Below are positions 44,276 through 54,248 of a DNA stretch of 64,000 bases, piece after piece. The stretch lies in assembly GCA_000378025.1 (NCBI GenBank), contig KB899087.1:2790001-2854000 (forward strand), in the 5' to 3' direction. The DNA comes from Xanthobacteraceae bacterium 501b. Its GTDB lineage: Bacteria > Pseudomonadota > Alphaproteobacteria > Rhizobiales > Xanthobacteraceae. Position numbers and translations under genes: made by a program. The notes beneath the pieces were generated by a model. That model was not told the origin of the DNA. It saw only the letters and a list, made by a program, of their open reading frames with translations, and ran no database searches. Within the stretch, counting starts at the first letter, position 1, and the number at the start of each line of letters is the position of its first letter.

Positions 44276-46486
44276 TCACTTCGCTGCCGCCACCGGAGCC
44301 GGCGCGCCGGCCTTTTCCGGTTGGGCCACGCGCGCGCCGGGCTCGCTTTGCTGCCGTGCCAGCGCCAGTAGGGCGTCGAGCGCGCTGAAATCGCCGAGGG
44401 CGGCGGCCTTCTGGCGGGGGTTGAGCGCACCGAGCGCGACGTCGAGGCTCGGCGCATCCTCGATCTTCGCCAACGCAATCAGCCGATCAGGTGCGTAATC
44501 GCCGGGACGGCGCTCGCCATCGACAAGCTGGGCCCGGTGGAAGGCGGCAAGTTCCGGCGCTGCGGCGAGATGGGCGACCGCCTCGGAAGGCGCCGGCGTC
44601 GGGTTCGCCTTCCGCAGCTGCCGCGCCCGCAGCAGAACCTCGGGCGGCGCCTGCTCCTCCGGGGTGCGGAACAGCGCCGGCAGTGAGGCCCGTGCGGCAC
44701 CGGTCCAAAGCACCAGAGGTATCGCCAGCGCGAGACCCAGCACCACCGGCGTCATCCAGAGGAACAGCGGCAGCGAGATGCTGAGCGCGGCCGCCCCCAA
44801 GAGCCATCCCGCCACCGTATGGGGCAGGAAGTAGCGCAGGATCGACGCGGTATCGATCCGGTCATCGTCACGCCGCTGCGGCTGCCAGCCACCATCGCGC
44901 CCGGCCAATATGCCGACCACCGCCGCCGACTGTGTGAACATCGTCACCGGGGCGAGCAGGCCGGAAATCAGCGTCTCCCCCAGCATGCCGGCAAACGCTC
45001 GCACACCCCCGCCGAACCGCTGGCGGCTGGCGCGGGACGCCAGCAGCGCAGCAAAGGCGAACAGCTTTGGCAGCAGAAGCACGGCCATGGTGGCGACGAA
45101 CACCCACACGGCCCGCACCGGGTCCTGGGCCGGCCAGCTGGGAAACAGCGCGAAGCCGGCGGGGAAATAGTCCGGCGGCACGAAGCGGGCCTGAAGTGCG
45201 GTGGCCAGACCCGCCAGCAGCATGACCAGCCAGAGCGGCGCGGTCAGATAGGAACCGATGCCGGTAAGAAGATGCAGCCGGCTGACCGGATGTAGCCCGC
45301 GCGCCGGCAGGACGGCGATATGCTGCAGGTTTCCCTGGCACCAGCGGCGGTCGCGCACCGCGAGGTCAGCCAGCGTGGGTGGGCCTTCCTCATAGGAGCC
45401 CTCCAGCCAGGGAACCATGTGCATGCCCCAGCCGCGCCGGCGCATCAGCGCCGCCTCGATGAAATCATGGCTGAGGATATGGCCGCCGAACGGCTTGGGT
45501 CCCTTCAGCTCCGGCAATCCCGCGCCCTCGGCGAAGGCGCGGGTGCGGATCATGGCGTTGTGGCCCCAGTAATTGCTCTCCGGCCCGCTCCAGCTGGCGA
45601 GCCCATGGGCGATCAGCGGGCCATAGAGCCGGCCGGCGAATTGCTGCAGCCGGGCGAACAGGGTGCGGCCGCCGACGATGACCGGCAGGGTCTGGATCAG
45701 CCCGGCGCTCGGATTGGCTTCCATGGCGGCGGCGAGGCGCACGAGGCAATCGCCGGTCATCACGCTGTCGGCGTCGAGGATGAGGAAGCTCTCATAGGCA
45801 CCGCCGAAGCGGGTCACCCATTCGGCGATGTTGCCAGCCTTGCGGCCGGTGTTGCGCGGGCGGCGCCGGTAGAACAGCCGCCCATGGTCGCCGCGCCGGG
45901 CCCGCAGATCGAGAAACCCCGCTTCCTCGGCGATCCACACATCGGCATCGGTGGTGTCGCTGAGGATGAAAACGTCGAAATGAGCGGCCGCGCCGGTGGC
46001 GTCGAGCGATTCGCAGGTTGCCTCAAGCCCGGCCAGCACGCGCGCCGGCTCCTCATTGTAGATCGGCAGCAGAATGGCGGTGCGCGTGGTCAGGCTCGGC
46101 AGCGGCCCGTCCGGCGCGATGCCGAGCTGCCCCCGCGTCCGGCTAAGCAGGCTCGGCAGGCCGACCAGCGCGTTGGTGAAGGCAAAGCTGATCCAGGCGA
46201 AGAGGACGACGAACAGGCACAGCACGAGATATTCCAGCAGCGTGACGCCGCCGACATCCAGCACGAGATACATTTCATGCGCGGCCAGCACCGTGAGCGC
46301 GCCCGCACCAAAGAGCACGAAGACGCGGCGGAGGGCGAGGCTTGCCGGGCGGGGGCCCGGCGCTGCGGCCTTAGGCACCTTGCCGAGCGACTGAACCGGC
46401 ATCGCCAGCGAGAATTCCGGCGGCAGCGCCGGGCCACTCTCGGCCCCGGCGAGGCGCGCGCGATCCATGTCCTCGGAGCGCCTCAT
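44276..46486 (-). CDS. opgH: Glucan biosynthesis glucosyltransferase OpgH
   Basis: Inner-membrane family 2 glycosyltransferase of 736 residues. It extends and exports the beta-glucan backbone of osmoregulated periplasmic glucans from UDP-glucose. Two N-terminal membrane helices (about 55-110), a cytoplasmic GT domain (LLPIYNEEPARV, LILDADSVMTG for the DxD, RDRRWCQGNLQH for the QxxRW-type motif), then about six further helices. The ATG at 46486 overlaps the opgG stop (ATGA); a GTG at 46495 would add three residues. Confidence 0.93.
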   Translation of the reverse strand: MRRSEDMDRARLAGAESGPALPPEFSLAMPVQSLGKVPKAAAPGPRPASLALRRVFVLFGAGALTVLAAHEMYLVLDVGGVTLLEYLVLCLFVVLFAWISFAFTNALVGLPSLLSRTRGQLGIAPDGPLPSLTTRTAILLPIYNEEPARVLAGLEATCESLDATGAAAHFDVFILSDTTDADVWIAEEAGFLDLRARRGDHGRLFYRRRPRNTGRKAGNIAEWVTRFGGAYESFLILDADSVMTGDCLVRLAAAMEANPSAGLIQTLPVIVGGRTLFARLQQFAGRLYGPLIAHGLASWSGPESNYWGHNAMIRTRAFAEGAGLPELKGPKPFGGHILSHDFIEAALMRRRGWGMHMVPWLEGSYEEGPPTLADLAVRDRRWCQGNLQHIAVLPARGLHPVSRLHLLTGIGSYLTAPLWLVMLLAGLATALQARFVPPDYFPAGFALFPSWPAQDPVRAVWVFVATMAVLLLPKLFAFAALLASRASRQRFGGGVRAFAGMLGETLISGLLAPVTMFTQSAAVVGILAGRDGGWQPQRRDDDRIDTASILRYFLPHTVAGWLLGAAALSISLPLFLWMTPVVLGLALAIPLVLWTGAARASLPALFRTPEEQAPPEVLLRARQLRKANPTPAPSEAVAHLAAAPELAAFHRAQLVDGERRPGDYAPDRLIALAKIEDAPSLDVALGALNPRQKAAALGDFSALDALLALARQQSEPGARVAQPEKAGAPAPVAAAK

Positions 46487-48012
46487 GGCGTCCACCGATA
46501 GACCCAGCTTTCGGCCATGCGCTCCTCACCACGCAGCAGGTCGGCGCGCAGTTCGACAAGTCCGGCCCCGCGCGGCTCCAGCGCAAACGAGACGCGCCAG
46601 CCACCGATCTCCGGGTTCGGCTGCAGGACGATATCCCTGATCTCGCCGGTATTGGCCGTCACCCGTGCCGCCAGACTTTCCGGAGCCAGGTCCTTCACCC
46701 TGTCGCCGACAATATCGAGCACGAACAGCCGGCGATCGGCATTGCCGCCAACGCGGGTGGCGGTGAAACGTCCGGCATCGGTGACATCCGGGCCCGACCA
46801 GCCCCAGTGCAGGCGGTAGGTGTTGCTGTATTCGCGCCCCTTGCGCAGCGGCTCGCGCGGGCGCCAGAAGGCGACGATGTTGTCGTGAATCTCCTCCGGC
46901 GTCGGGATTTCGACCAGCACCACCGAGCCATCGCCCCAATCGCCGATCGGCTCGACCCAGACGCCGGGTCGGCGCTCATAGCGCGCCTCAAGGTCCTGAT
47001 AGTCGAAAAACGAGCGCTGGCGCTGCATCAGGCCGAAGCCTCGCAGATCCGAGACAGCGAAGGAGGAAATCTGCAGCCGCTGCGGGTTCGCCAGCGGTCG
47101 CCACAGCCGTTCGCCCGTTCCCGTGACGATGGCGAGGCCATTGGCGTCGCAGACCATGGGTCGGAAATCATCGATGCCGTCGCGATCATTGGGGCCGAAC
47201 ATGAACATGCTGGTCAGCGCGCCGATGCCGACCTGGTCGATGTCCACCCTCGGATAGACCGTCATCTCGACCGACATCAGCGTCTCGGTGCCCGGGCGGA
47301 TAGTGAAGCGGTGCGCCGCCGCCGCGCTCGGGCTGTCGAGAAGCGCGTGAACGACCACCGAATCCACTCCCGGGCGGGGCTGTTCGAGCCAAAACGCGCG
47401 GAAGGCGGGGAATTCCTCGCCGCCGGCATCGCCGGTTTTTATCGCCAGCCCGCGGGCGGACGAGCCATAGACCTGCCCCTTGCCCACGCCGCGGAAATAG
47501 CTGGCACCCTGGAAGACGGCGATCTCGTCGAAATAGTCCGGCCGATTGATCGGGCCGTGCAGGCGAAAACCGGAAAAGCCGATATCGGTCTTCGCCGGCG
47601 GCTGGGCGACGCCATGCTCGAACCGGAACATAGATGGGTCATAGGCGAGCTTGCGGGCCTTGCCTTCCACGACCTGGTAGATGTCCACACGGTCGCGGAA
47701 CAGAAAGCCGCGATGCAGCAACTGCGCCTGAAAGCCGGTATTGGCCTCGCGCCAGAGAGCCCGATCGCCGTTGAAGCGAACATTGCGGTAATCGTCGTAG
47801 CTGAGCTTGTCGAAGGCACCGGGCAGGTCGCTGGCCGGGCCCTTATAGGGCTTAGAGGCCAGTTCGCGCGCCAGCTGACGCACGGTCTGCGCGTCGAAGG
47901 GAACAGCCTGCTCCTCTTCCTCCGACCACGCCTCACTGATGCCGAGACGTGACAATGGCACCGGCGCCATCGCCAGGAGACCCAAACCCAGCAACAGGTG
48001 ACGTCGATGCAT
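46483..48012 (-). CDS. opgG: Periplasmic glucan biosynthesis protein OpgG/OpgD
   Basis: 509 residues of the MdoG family, which shapes osmoregulated periplasmic glucans. The N-terminus MHRRHLLLGLGLLAMAP looks like a Tat signal (twin Arg before a hydrophobic run), a feature of OpgD rather than OpgG. Family blocks seen: FDKLSYDDYRNVRFNGDRAL, QVYGSSARGLAI, FGPNDRDGIDDFRP, and DYQDLEARYERRPGVWVEP with GDWGDGSVVLVE. The catalytic role is reported as beta-1,2-glucanase for some members. Start at 48012. Confidence 0.92.
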   Translation of the reverse strand: MHRRHLLLGLGLLAMAPVPLSRLGISEAWSEEEEQAVPFDAQTVRQLARELASKPYKGPASDLPGAFDKLSYDDYRNVRFNGDRALWREANTGFQAQLLHRGFLFRDRVDIYQVVEGKARKLAYDPSMFRFEHGVAQPPAKTDIGFSGFRLHGPINRPDYFDEIAVFQGASYFRGVGKGQVYGSSARGLAIKTGDAGGEEFPAFRAFWLEQPRPGVDSVVVHALLDSPSAAAAHRFTIRPGTETLMSVEMTVYPRVDIDQVGIGALTSMFMFGPNDRDGIDDFRPMVCDANGLAIVTGTGERLWRPLANPQRLQISSFAVSDLRGFGLMQRQRSFFDYQDLEARYERRPGVWVEPIGDWGDGSVVLVEIPTPEEIHDNIVAFWRPREPLRKGREYSNTYRLHWGWSGPDVTDAGRFTATRVGGNADRRLFVLDIVGDRVKDLAPESLAARVTANTGEIRDIVLQPNPEIGGWRVSFALEPRGAGLVELRADLLRGEERMAESWVYRWTP

Positions 48013-48302
48013 GCCTGACCTCGCGCGTTCCAGGGCGGCAGGCCCTACGCCCGAGACAAGTACCCAGAGCGCCCTGGGTTCCGACAATTGTGCGTTGCGG
48101 CGAAAATACGCACGATACCGCCCCGCGCACGGAACCGGCGTTGCACCGCAGCACGATCTGTTCTAAGCAGCCCTCACTCGTCAGGACCCGGTGAAAGCCC
48201 GGGTGGCTCTTCCGGCCGCCGATCCGCCGGATCACGCATCGCCAGCGCCCGTCTCACCCGCCTTGTCGGCGGACGCCCGCTCTTTGCGAAGATCGCTCCC
48301 AC
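48013..48302. other. Intergenic region between divergent opgG and sulP
   Basis: 290 bases with GC-rich, uneven composition. It should contain the two promoters, but no clear -35/-10, operator or small gene was recognised by eye. Confidence 0.4.
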
Positions 48303-49784
48303 ATGACATTGACCTCACGCTATTTCCGCGACTGGACCTCCAACATTCGCGGCGACATCCTTGCCGGAATCGTCGTCGCCCTTGCCCTCATTCCCGAAGC
48401 CATCGGCTTCTCGGTCATCGCCGGTGTCGATCCGAAGGTGGGCCTTTTCGGCTCCTTCGCCATCGCCTGCATCTCCGCCATCGTCGGCGGGCGCCCGGGC
48501 ATGATCTCGGCTGCCACCGCCGCCACTGCCGTGGTGATGGTCAGTCTCGTGCGCGACCACGGGCTGGAATATCTGTTTGCCGCCACGATCCTGATGGGGC
48601 TCATCCAGTTTCTCGCCGGTTTGCTGAAGCTCGGGCGGGTGATGCGCTTCGTCTCGCGCTCGGTCATCACCGGCTTCGTCAACGCCCTCGCCATCCTCAT
48701 CTTCATGGCGCAGCTGCCGGAGCTAATCGGCGTACCGATGGAAACCTACCCGATGATCGTGGTCGGGCTCGCCATCATCTATCTGTTTCCGTTCCTGACC
48801 AAGGCGGTGCCCTCACCTCTCGTCGCCATCGGCGCGCTCACCCTGTTCGCGTGGTGGAGCGGGATGGACCTGCGCACCGTCGGCGATCTCGGCGAGCTGC
48901 CGTCCGGCCTGCCGATGCTGATGCTGCCCAGCGTGCCGCTCACGCTCGAGACGCTGCAGATCATCCTGCCCTATTCGCTCACACTCGCCGCCGTTGGCCT
49001 GCTGGAATCGCTGCTCACGGCGCAGATCGTCGACGACATGACCGACACGCTGAGTAACAAGAGCCAGGAATGCATCGGCCAGGGCGCCAGCAATATCGGC
49101 GCAGCGCTGATCGGCGGCATGGGCGGCTGCGCGATGATCGGCCAGTCGGTCATCAACGTCACCTCGGGTGGACGAGGCCGGCTCTCCACCTTCGTGGCCG
49201 GCGCCTTCCTGCTCTTCCTGATCCTGGTACTCGACGACATTGTCCGCATCATCCCGATGGCGGCGCTGGTGGCTGTCATGATCATGGTGTCGATCGGGAC
49301 CTTCTCCTGGCGCTCGATCCTCGACCTGCGCAGCAATCCGCGCTCGTCCTCGCTGGTGATGCTGGCGACGGTCGTTACCGTAGTGACCACCCATGACCTC
49401 GCCATCGGCGTGCTGGTCGGCGTGCTGCTCTCAGGCGTGTTCTTCGCCGGCAAGGTCTCGCAGCTGGTGGCGGTCGGCGAGATCATCGACGAGACGGCGG
49501 GCCGCATCACCTTTGTCGTCGAGGGGCAGATCTTCTTCGCCTCCTCCGAGGTGTTCCTCGCCGGCTTCGACTTCGACAACCCGGCGCGCGAAGTGGTGAT
49601 CGATCTCACCCACGCGCATTTCTGGGACATCACGTCGATCGGCGCGCTGGACAAGGCCGTGCTGAAGTTCCGCAAGGCGGGAGCCAGCGTCGAGGTGATC
49701 GGGCTCAACGAGGCGAGCGCCACCATGGTCGACCGCTTCGCCATTCACGACAAGGACGGGCCGGTCATCGCCAGCCTGCACTGA
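48303..49784 (+). CDS. SulP family inorganic anion transporter with STAS domain
   Basis: 493 residues. About twelve membrane segments ([21 protein letters not shown] at TM1, the signature [17 protein letters not shown], and [20 protein letters not shown]) are followed by a C-terminal STAS domain (about 390-493: [16 protein letters not shown], then [20 protein letters not shown]). SulP members carry sulfate, bicarbonate or other anions. In an autotroph, bicarbonate uptake is conceivable, but the gene is far from cbb and no carbonic anhydrase is adjacent. Confidence 0.9.
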   Translation: MTLTSRYFRDWTSNIRGDILAGIVVALALIPEAIGFSVIAGVDPKVGLFGSFAIACISAIVGGRPGMISAATAATAVVMVSLVRDHGLEYLFAATILMGLIQFLAGLLKLGRVMRFVSRSVITGFVNALAILIFMAQLPELIGVPMETYPMIVVGLAIIYLFPFLTKAVPSPLVAIGALTLFAWWSGMDLRTVGDLGELPSGLPMLMLPSVPLTLETLQIILPYSLTLAAVGLLESLLTAQIVDDMTDTLSNKSQECIGQGASNIGAALIGGMGGCAMIGQSVINVTSGGRGRLSTFVAGAFLLFLILVLDDIVRIIPMAALVAVMIMVSIGTFSWRSILDLRSNPRSSSLVMLATVVTVVTTHDLAIGVLVGVLLSGVFFAGKVSQLVAVGEIIDETAGRITFVVEGQIFFASSEVFLAGFDFDNPAREVVIDLTHAHFWDITSIGALDKAVLKFRKAGASVEVIGLNEASATMVDRFAIHDKDGPVIASLH

Positions 49785-49804
49785 GGGGCCGATGGGGCGG
49801 CCGG

Positions 49805-51043
49805 CTAAAGCCCCTGCCCCATCGCCTCGATTCGCGCCAGCACCTCGGCGATTTCCGCATCGGTCACGGTGAGCGGTAGTGACAGGCCGATGGCGCCGTC
49901 GCCCTTTGCGGTGGTGGAAAGCCCATGCGCGAAGGCGCTCGCCACCAGATGCGCGGCGAAATCCGGGCCCGGCTGGCGCTCGCAACGGGCCGCGTCGAAG
50001 GCCACCGCCAGCAACAGCCCCAGACCGCGCGCCCCGATCACGCAGGGCACGCGGGCCGCGATAGTGGCCACGCCGTCCTTGAGCTTCCGGCCCGCCTCAT
50101 CGGCGCGGGCCACCAGATCGTCGCGGGCGATGATATCCAGCGCCGTCAGCGCCGCCCGGGTGGTGAGCGGGTTCTTCTCATGGGTGTAGTGGCCCAGCTC
50201 CAGCTCCGGCGCGGTGTTGAGCTGGGCATCGGCGATCACGGCAGCGATCGGCACCATGCCGCCGCCCAAGGCCTTGCCGAGCACCACCGCATCCGGCAGC
50301 GCGCCGAAATGCTCGAAGGCAAAGAAGCGCCCGGTCTTGCCGAGCCCGGAGGGTATTTCGTCGAAGATCAGCTTGGCGCCATAAGCGTCGCACAAGGCGC
50401 GGATGCGCGGCCACAGATCGGCGGGGGGCACATGGCAGTTCGAGCGCATCGGCTCGGCGATCACCGCTGCGATGCGCCCGGTGGCGAGCAGGCCGGCCAC
50501 CTCCTCCAGCATCCGTGCCGGCCCCTCCTCGCCCACCCAATAGGGGGTGACGTGGTGGCGCCCCGGCAGAAAGGCGCCGAGGCGCGGGTCCGTTGCGCCT
50601 GACGACAGGCCGAAAGCACCGAAGCCATGGCCGTGATAGGAGCCTTCCAGCGACACTGTCTCATGCCGGCCGGTGGCGACCCGGGCCAGCTTGAGCGCGA
50701 TCTCGATCGCGTCGGAGCCGCCGGTGGCGAACAGCACCCGCGCCGGCGCCCCCGGCCAGCGCGCCAGCAGCGCCTCCGCCAGCGCCACGGCCGGCTCATT
50801 GGTGAAGCGACGGGGGGTGAAGGCCAGTTCGTCAAGCTGCCGCTTCAGCGCCGCCACGATCTCCGGATGGCCATGGCCGAGATGGTGCACCGTGTTGCCG
50901 TGCAGATCGATGAAGCGGCGGCCGGCCGTATCTTCCAGCCATAGCCCCTGTGCGCTGCGCAAGGCGCCGATGCAGGGGCTGGAGCCATGCTGATGGAAGA
51001 AGGAAGCCGCGTCGCGGGTGACGAAGGCGTCGGTATCGGTCAT
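49805..51043 (-). CDS. Class III aminotransferase-family PLP enzyme linked to phosphonate transport
   Basis: 412 residues of the class III fold. ATGGSDAIEIALKLAR (PLP phosphate region), IFDEIPSGLGKTGRFF (Asp that contacts the ring nitrogen), and VVLGKALGGGMVP (Schiff-base Lys). The HQHGSSPC start and FTPRRFTNEPAVALAE block resemble the group that includes PbfA, the (R)-1-hydroxy-2-aminoethylphosphonate ammonia-lyase. It overlaps the permease gene by 4 bases (ATGA) and so belongs to the importer operon. PhnW and PhnX are not in the window. Either lyase or transaminase activity is possible. Confidence 0.82.
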   Translation of the reverse strand: MTDTDAFVTRDAASFFHQHGSSPCIGALRSAQGLWLEDTAGRRFIDLHGNTVHHLGHGHPEIVAALKRQLDELAFTPRRFTNEPAVALAEALLARWPGAPARVLFATGGSDAIEIALKLARVATGRHETVSLEGSYHGHGFGAFGLSSGATDPRLGAFLPGRHHVTPYWVGEEGPARMLEEVAGLLATGRIAAVIAEPMRSNCHVPPADLWPRIRALCDAYGAKLIFDEIPSGLGKTGRFFAFEHFGALPDAVVLGKALGGGMVPIAAVIADAQLNTAPELELGHYTHEKNPLTTRAALTALDIIARDDLVARADEAGRKLKDGVATIAARVPCVIGARGLGLLLAVAFDAARCERQPGPDFAAHLVASAFAHGLSTTAKGDGAIGLSLPLTVTDAEIAEVLARIEAMGQGL

Positions 51044-53151
51044 GGCGTCACCAGAGCGGGGTCGATCGGCCGAGCGCGCGGCGCGGCGCGGCACAGGCCA
51101 GGCTTGCGGTTCTCAACGAGCCACACCAGCCCCATGGCGGCAAGCGCAAAGCCAAGCAAGGCCAGGCTCTTGGCGGCGGCGTAGCCATAATCGCCCGATG
51201 TGGCGTGGTTGAAGATCGCCACCGAGGCCAGCTTGTGATTGCCGGAGACGAGGAAGATCACCGAGGACAGCGTGGTCAGCCCGTCGATGAACACATAGAG
51301 CATGCCCAGCAGCAGCGCCGGCCGCAGCATGGGCAGCGTCACCCGGAAGAAGCGGGCGATCAGCCCGGCGCCCAGGCTTTCCGCGGCCTCGTCCACCGAA
51401 CGGTCGAGCCGCTGCAGCGCCGCGCGGGCGGCGAGCACGCCGACGAACAGGTTCGAGAACAGAATGTTGATCACCAGGATCGCCGAGGTTCCGGTCAGCG
51501 ACAGTGCGGGGATTCCGAACGGCACGTTAAAGGCGACGATATAGCCGATGCCGAAGACGATGCCGGGCAGGATCGCCGGCACCAGCGCCAGGAACATGAT
51601 GAGATGGGCGCCGGGCGGGCGCAGGCGCTCCACCACATAGGCGATGATCACAGCGAACAGCCCGCCGATCGGCCCGGCAAGGCCGGCGAGGCGCACACTG
51701 TCCCACACCAGCCCGAGCCCGCGCTCGGAGGAGCCATAGCCGGAACCCGCCAGCCCGACATCAACTCCGGCGCCGGTGAAATAGCCCAGCGTCAGGCTCC
51801 AGTCGGTGCCCCAGACGCGGGTGACGGCCCCCAGCGCCATGGTGCCGTAAACCGCGAAGATCAGCCCCGCCACGACGCCGGCCGTCAGGGTGAGCCCGGC
51901 CCGAACCATTGGCGGCACCGGAAGCTCGGCGCGCGCACCGGCGGTGCCGGCATAGGATTTACGCCGGCCGAACGCTTCCAGCCCGAGATAGAGCAGCAGC
52001 GAGGGGATCAGCAGCCACATGCACAGCGCCGCCGCCAGCGGCGTGTTGCGATAGGCGGTGATCTCATCATAGACCACGCCCGCCAGCACCGGCGTATCGC
52101 GGCCGAGCACCATCGGGTTGCCGAAATCGGTCAGGCTCAGGATGAACACCAGCACCACGGCACGCTTGATGCCCGGCCAGGCCATGGGCAACGTCACCTG
52201 CAGGAAGCTGCGCAGCGGCCCGGCGCCGAGCCCGGCAGCGGCCTCGTCGATGCGACCATCCTGCTTGCGCAGGCTGTTGTCGAACACGATCAGCGCGGCG
52301 GGTACGAAAGACAGCGTCTGCGCCAGTACGACACCGAACAGGCCATAGAGATTGGTCTGGTCGGCGTCGATCAGGCCGAGCCCCTCGTCGAGCAAGGTGT
52401 GCGTCACCAGCCCGCGCCGGCCGAACAGCATGATGGTAGCGGTGGCGATCAGCACCGGCGGCGCCACCAGCGGCATCAGCAGCACCACGCGGGTGAGCGA
52501 GGGCCACGGGATGGCGCCGGCATTGATGCCATAGGCGAGCGCAAAGGCCAGCGTCACGGTGAACGCCACCGAAAGCGCCGCCAGCATGAGGCTGTTAAGC
52601 GCCGCCGCGCGCAGATAAGGCTCCTCGAACACTTTGAGATAATGGTCGAGGCCCCAGCGATCATCGGTGCCGTTGCGCAGGGCGTCGAAGCCCTCGGGCC
52701 CCAGCGCCTCCTTTACCTTGAAGGCCAGAGCGGTGCGCTTGTGCAGCATGATATGGGCGACGGCGAGATTGTCCTCCACCGCCGCGCGCTCCGCCTCGGG
52801 CAGTGCCTTGAGCGCTGCCGTGATCGCCGCGCTCTGCTCGGAATAGGCAGCCTTGCGGTCCCACGCCACCGCGGCGCCGGCGAGCGTGAAGGCGGCGGCG
52901 GTGGCCTCCACCTTCTCGGCCTCGGTGGCGCTAGCCGTCCAGCGCTGCACCAGCGCCTCCCGCTCAGCGGCCGGCACGGCGTCGAGCGCGGCTGATGTCA
53001 CCGCCTTCAGCGCGGCGGGCGGCATCGGGCCAGAAATGACGAAGCTCTCCACCAGCACCGCGCCGATCGGATAGGCGATGAACAGCGCCAGAACCAGCGC
53101 CACCAGGGCGCTGATGAGCAGGCCCGGCAGAGAGCGCAGCGATAGTGTCAT
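51040..53151 (-). CDS. Double-module ABC permease, 2-aminoethylphosphonate-type, with periplasmic insertion
   Basis: 703 residues with two fused permease modules, each carrying an EAA loop (DEAAAGLGAGPLRSFLQVTLPMA and DEAAESLGAGLIARFFRVTLPML). One polypeptide thus supplies both halves of the channel. Between TM1 and the first module lie about 130 Ala/Glu-rich residues (about 40-165), predicted helical and periplasmic, which makes it longer than usual for the family. Fused permeases of this layout occur in Fe(III)- and aminoethylphosphonate-type importers. The start overlaps the ATPase stop (ATGA). Confidence 0.88.
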   Translation of the reverse strand: MTLSLRSLPGLLISALVALVLALFIAYPIGAVLVESFVISGPMPPAALKAVTSAALDAVPAAEREALVQRWTASATEAEKVEATAAAFTLAGAAVAWDRKAAYSEQSAAITAALKALPEAERAAVEDNLAVAHIMLHKRTALAFKVKEALGPEGFDALRNGTDDRWGLDHYLKVFEEPYLRAAALNSLMLAALSVAFTVTLAFALAYGINAGAIPWPSLTRVVLLMPLVAPPVLIATATIMLFGRRGLVTHTLLDEGLGLIDADQTNLYGLFGVVLAQTLSFVPAALIVFDNSLRKQDGRIDEAAAGLGAGPLRSFLQVTLPMAWPGIKRAVVLVFILSLTDFGNPMVLGRDTPVLAGVVYDEITAYRNTPLAAALCMWLLIPSLLLYLGLEAFGRRKSYAGTAGARAELPVPPMVRAGLTLTAGVVAGLIFAVYGTMALGAVTRVWGTDWSLTLGYFTGAGVDVGLAGSGYGSSERGLGLVWDSVRLAGLAGPIGGLFAVIIAYVVERLRPPGAHLIMFLALVPAILPGIVFGIGYIVAFNVPFGIPALSLTGTSAILVINILFSNLFVGVLAARAALQRLDRSVDEAAESLGAGLIARFFRVTLPMLRPALLLGMLYVFIDGLTTLSSVIFLVSGNHKLASVAIFNHATSGDYGYAAAKSLALLGFALAAMGLVWLVENRKPGLCRAAPRARPIDPALVTP

Positions 53152-54248
53152 GGCGCAGGCTCAGCACCGATGAGGGCGGCGCGCAGCGGGTCGGGCCGCA
53201 GCCATGCCACCGCGCCGCGCCGCCATTGCCCGCCGGCCTCGAAGGAGGGACGGTCGGCGATAACGGCGCGGCCGGAGGCGAGGCGAAGGGTCAGCCGCAC
53301 ATGCGCGCCGAGGAAAGTGACGCTTTCCACTGTCGCAGGAATGCCGCCGCCCTCAGTGGCGAGCCCGACATGTTCGGGTCGATAGACCGCGGTCAGCGCC
53401 GCGCCCGGCGCCATGCCGGCCGGCAGCGCCAGCGGCCAGACCACGCCGTCGGCCTCGATGCCTCCCGCCACCGCCCGCCCCTCGATCAGGTTGGAGAGGC
53501 CGATGAACTCGGCGACAAAGCGGGTGGCGGGGCGATGATAGACATCAGCCGGGCTGCCGATCTGCTCGATCCGCCCGCGCCGCATCACCGCCACCCGGTC
53601 GGAAAGCGCCAGCGCCTCCTCCTGATCGTGCGTCACATAGAGCGTGGTAATGCCGAGCCGGTCGACCAGCTTGCGCAGTTCTCCACGTAGCTTCACCCGT
53701 ATGCGGGCGTCGAGCGCCGACATCGGCTCGTCGAGCAGCAGCACCTCGGGGTCCGAGGCCAGAGCCCGCGCCAGCGCCACACGCTGCTGCTGGCCGCCGG
53801 AAAGCTCGTGGGGGTAGCGCTCGACAAGTGCGTCGATTTCGACAAGCTGCGCCAGTTCCTCGATGCGGCGTACGCGGGCAGCGCGCGGGCCGGTCAACGC
53901 GAAGCCGATATTCTGCGCCACGGTCTTGGTGGGAAACAGAGCATAGGACTGGAACACGAAGCCCATGCGGCGCCGGGCTGGGGCCATGCCCGTCACATCC
54001 TCGCCCTCGCGCAGCACCTGGCCGGCATCGGGGCGGGCAAAGCCGGCGATGATCCGCAACAGCGTGGTCTTGCCGCAGCCGGAATCGCCCAGCAGCGTGA
54101 CGAACTCGCCTTTGGCGAGATCGAACGACACCGCGTCTACCGCGCGATGGCCCTCATAGGCCTTGCTCACCGCGCGCACGGCCAGATGCGGCCGGCTCAC
54201 CTGCGGAGCCGGCCGCGCCGGGGCGCGCATGAAGGAGGCGTCGTTCAC
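53148..54248 (-). CDS. ABC transporter ATP-binding protein, aminoethylphosphonate/Fe(III) type
   Basis: 366 residues. Walker A GDSGCGKTT, Q-loop in FVFQSYALFPTKT, signature ELSGGQQQR, Walker B VLLLDEPMSALD, switch VTHD, and a C-terminal TOBE-like domain (about 260-366). A GTG start at 54248 overlaps the binding-protein stop (GTGA) and is preferred; an ATG at 54230 lacks a ribosome site. The in-frame extension to 54827 overlaps the binding-protein gene and is rejected. Confidence 0.9.
   Translation of the reverse strand: MNDASFMRAPARPAPQVSRPHLAVRAVSKAYEGHRAVDAVSFDLAKGEFVTLLGDSGCGKTTLLRIIAGFARPDAGQVLREGEDVTGMAPARRRMGFVFQSYALFPTKTVAQNIGFALTGPRAARVRRIEELAQLVEIDALVERYPHELSGGQQQRVALARALASDPEVLLLDEPMSALDARIRVKLRGELRKLVDRLGITTLYVTHDQEEALALSDRVAVMRRGRIEQIGSPADVYHRPATRFVAEFIGLSNLIEGRAVAGGIEADGVVWPLALPAGMAPGAALTAVYRPEHVGLATEGGGIPATVESVTFLGAHVRLTLRLASGRAVIADRPSFEAGGQWRRGAVAWLRPDPLRAALIGAEPAP

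Noticed and set aside
48303..49784. Dedicated bicarbonate transporter of the carbon-concentrating system
   Set aside because: SulP substrate cannot be read from the sequence; it is 40 kb from cbb with no carbonic anhydrase or regulator linking them.
51205..52995. Long plus-strand frame opposite the double permease
   Set aside because: Antisense shadow; Gln/His/Arg-rich sequence without domains, while the minus strand encodes two EAA-loop modules.
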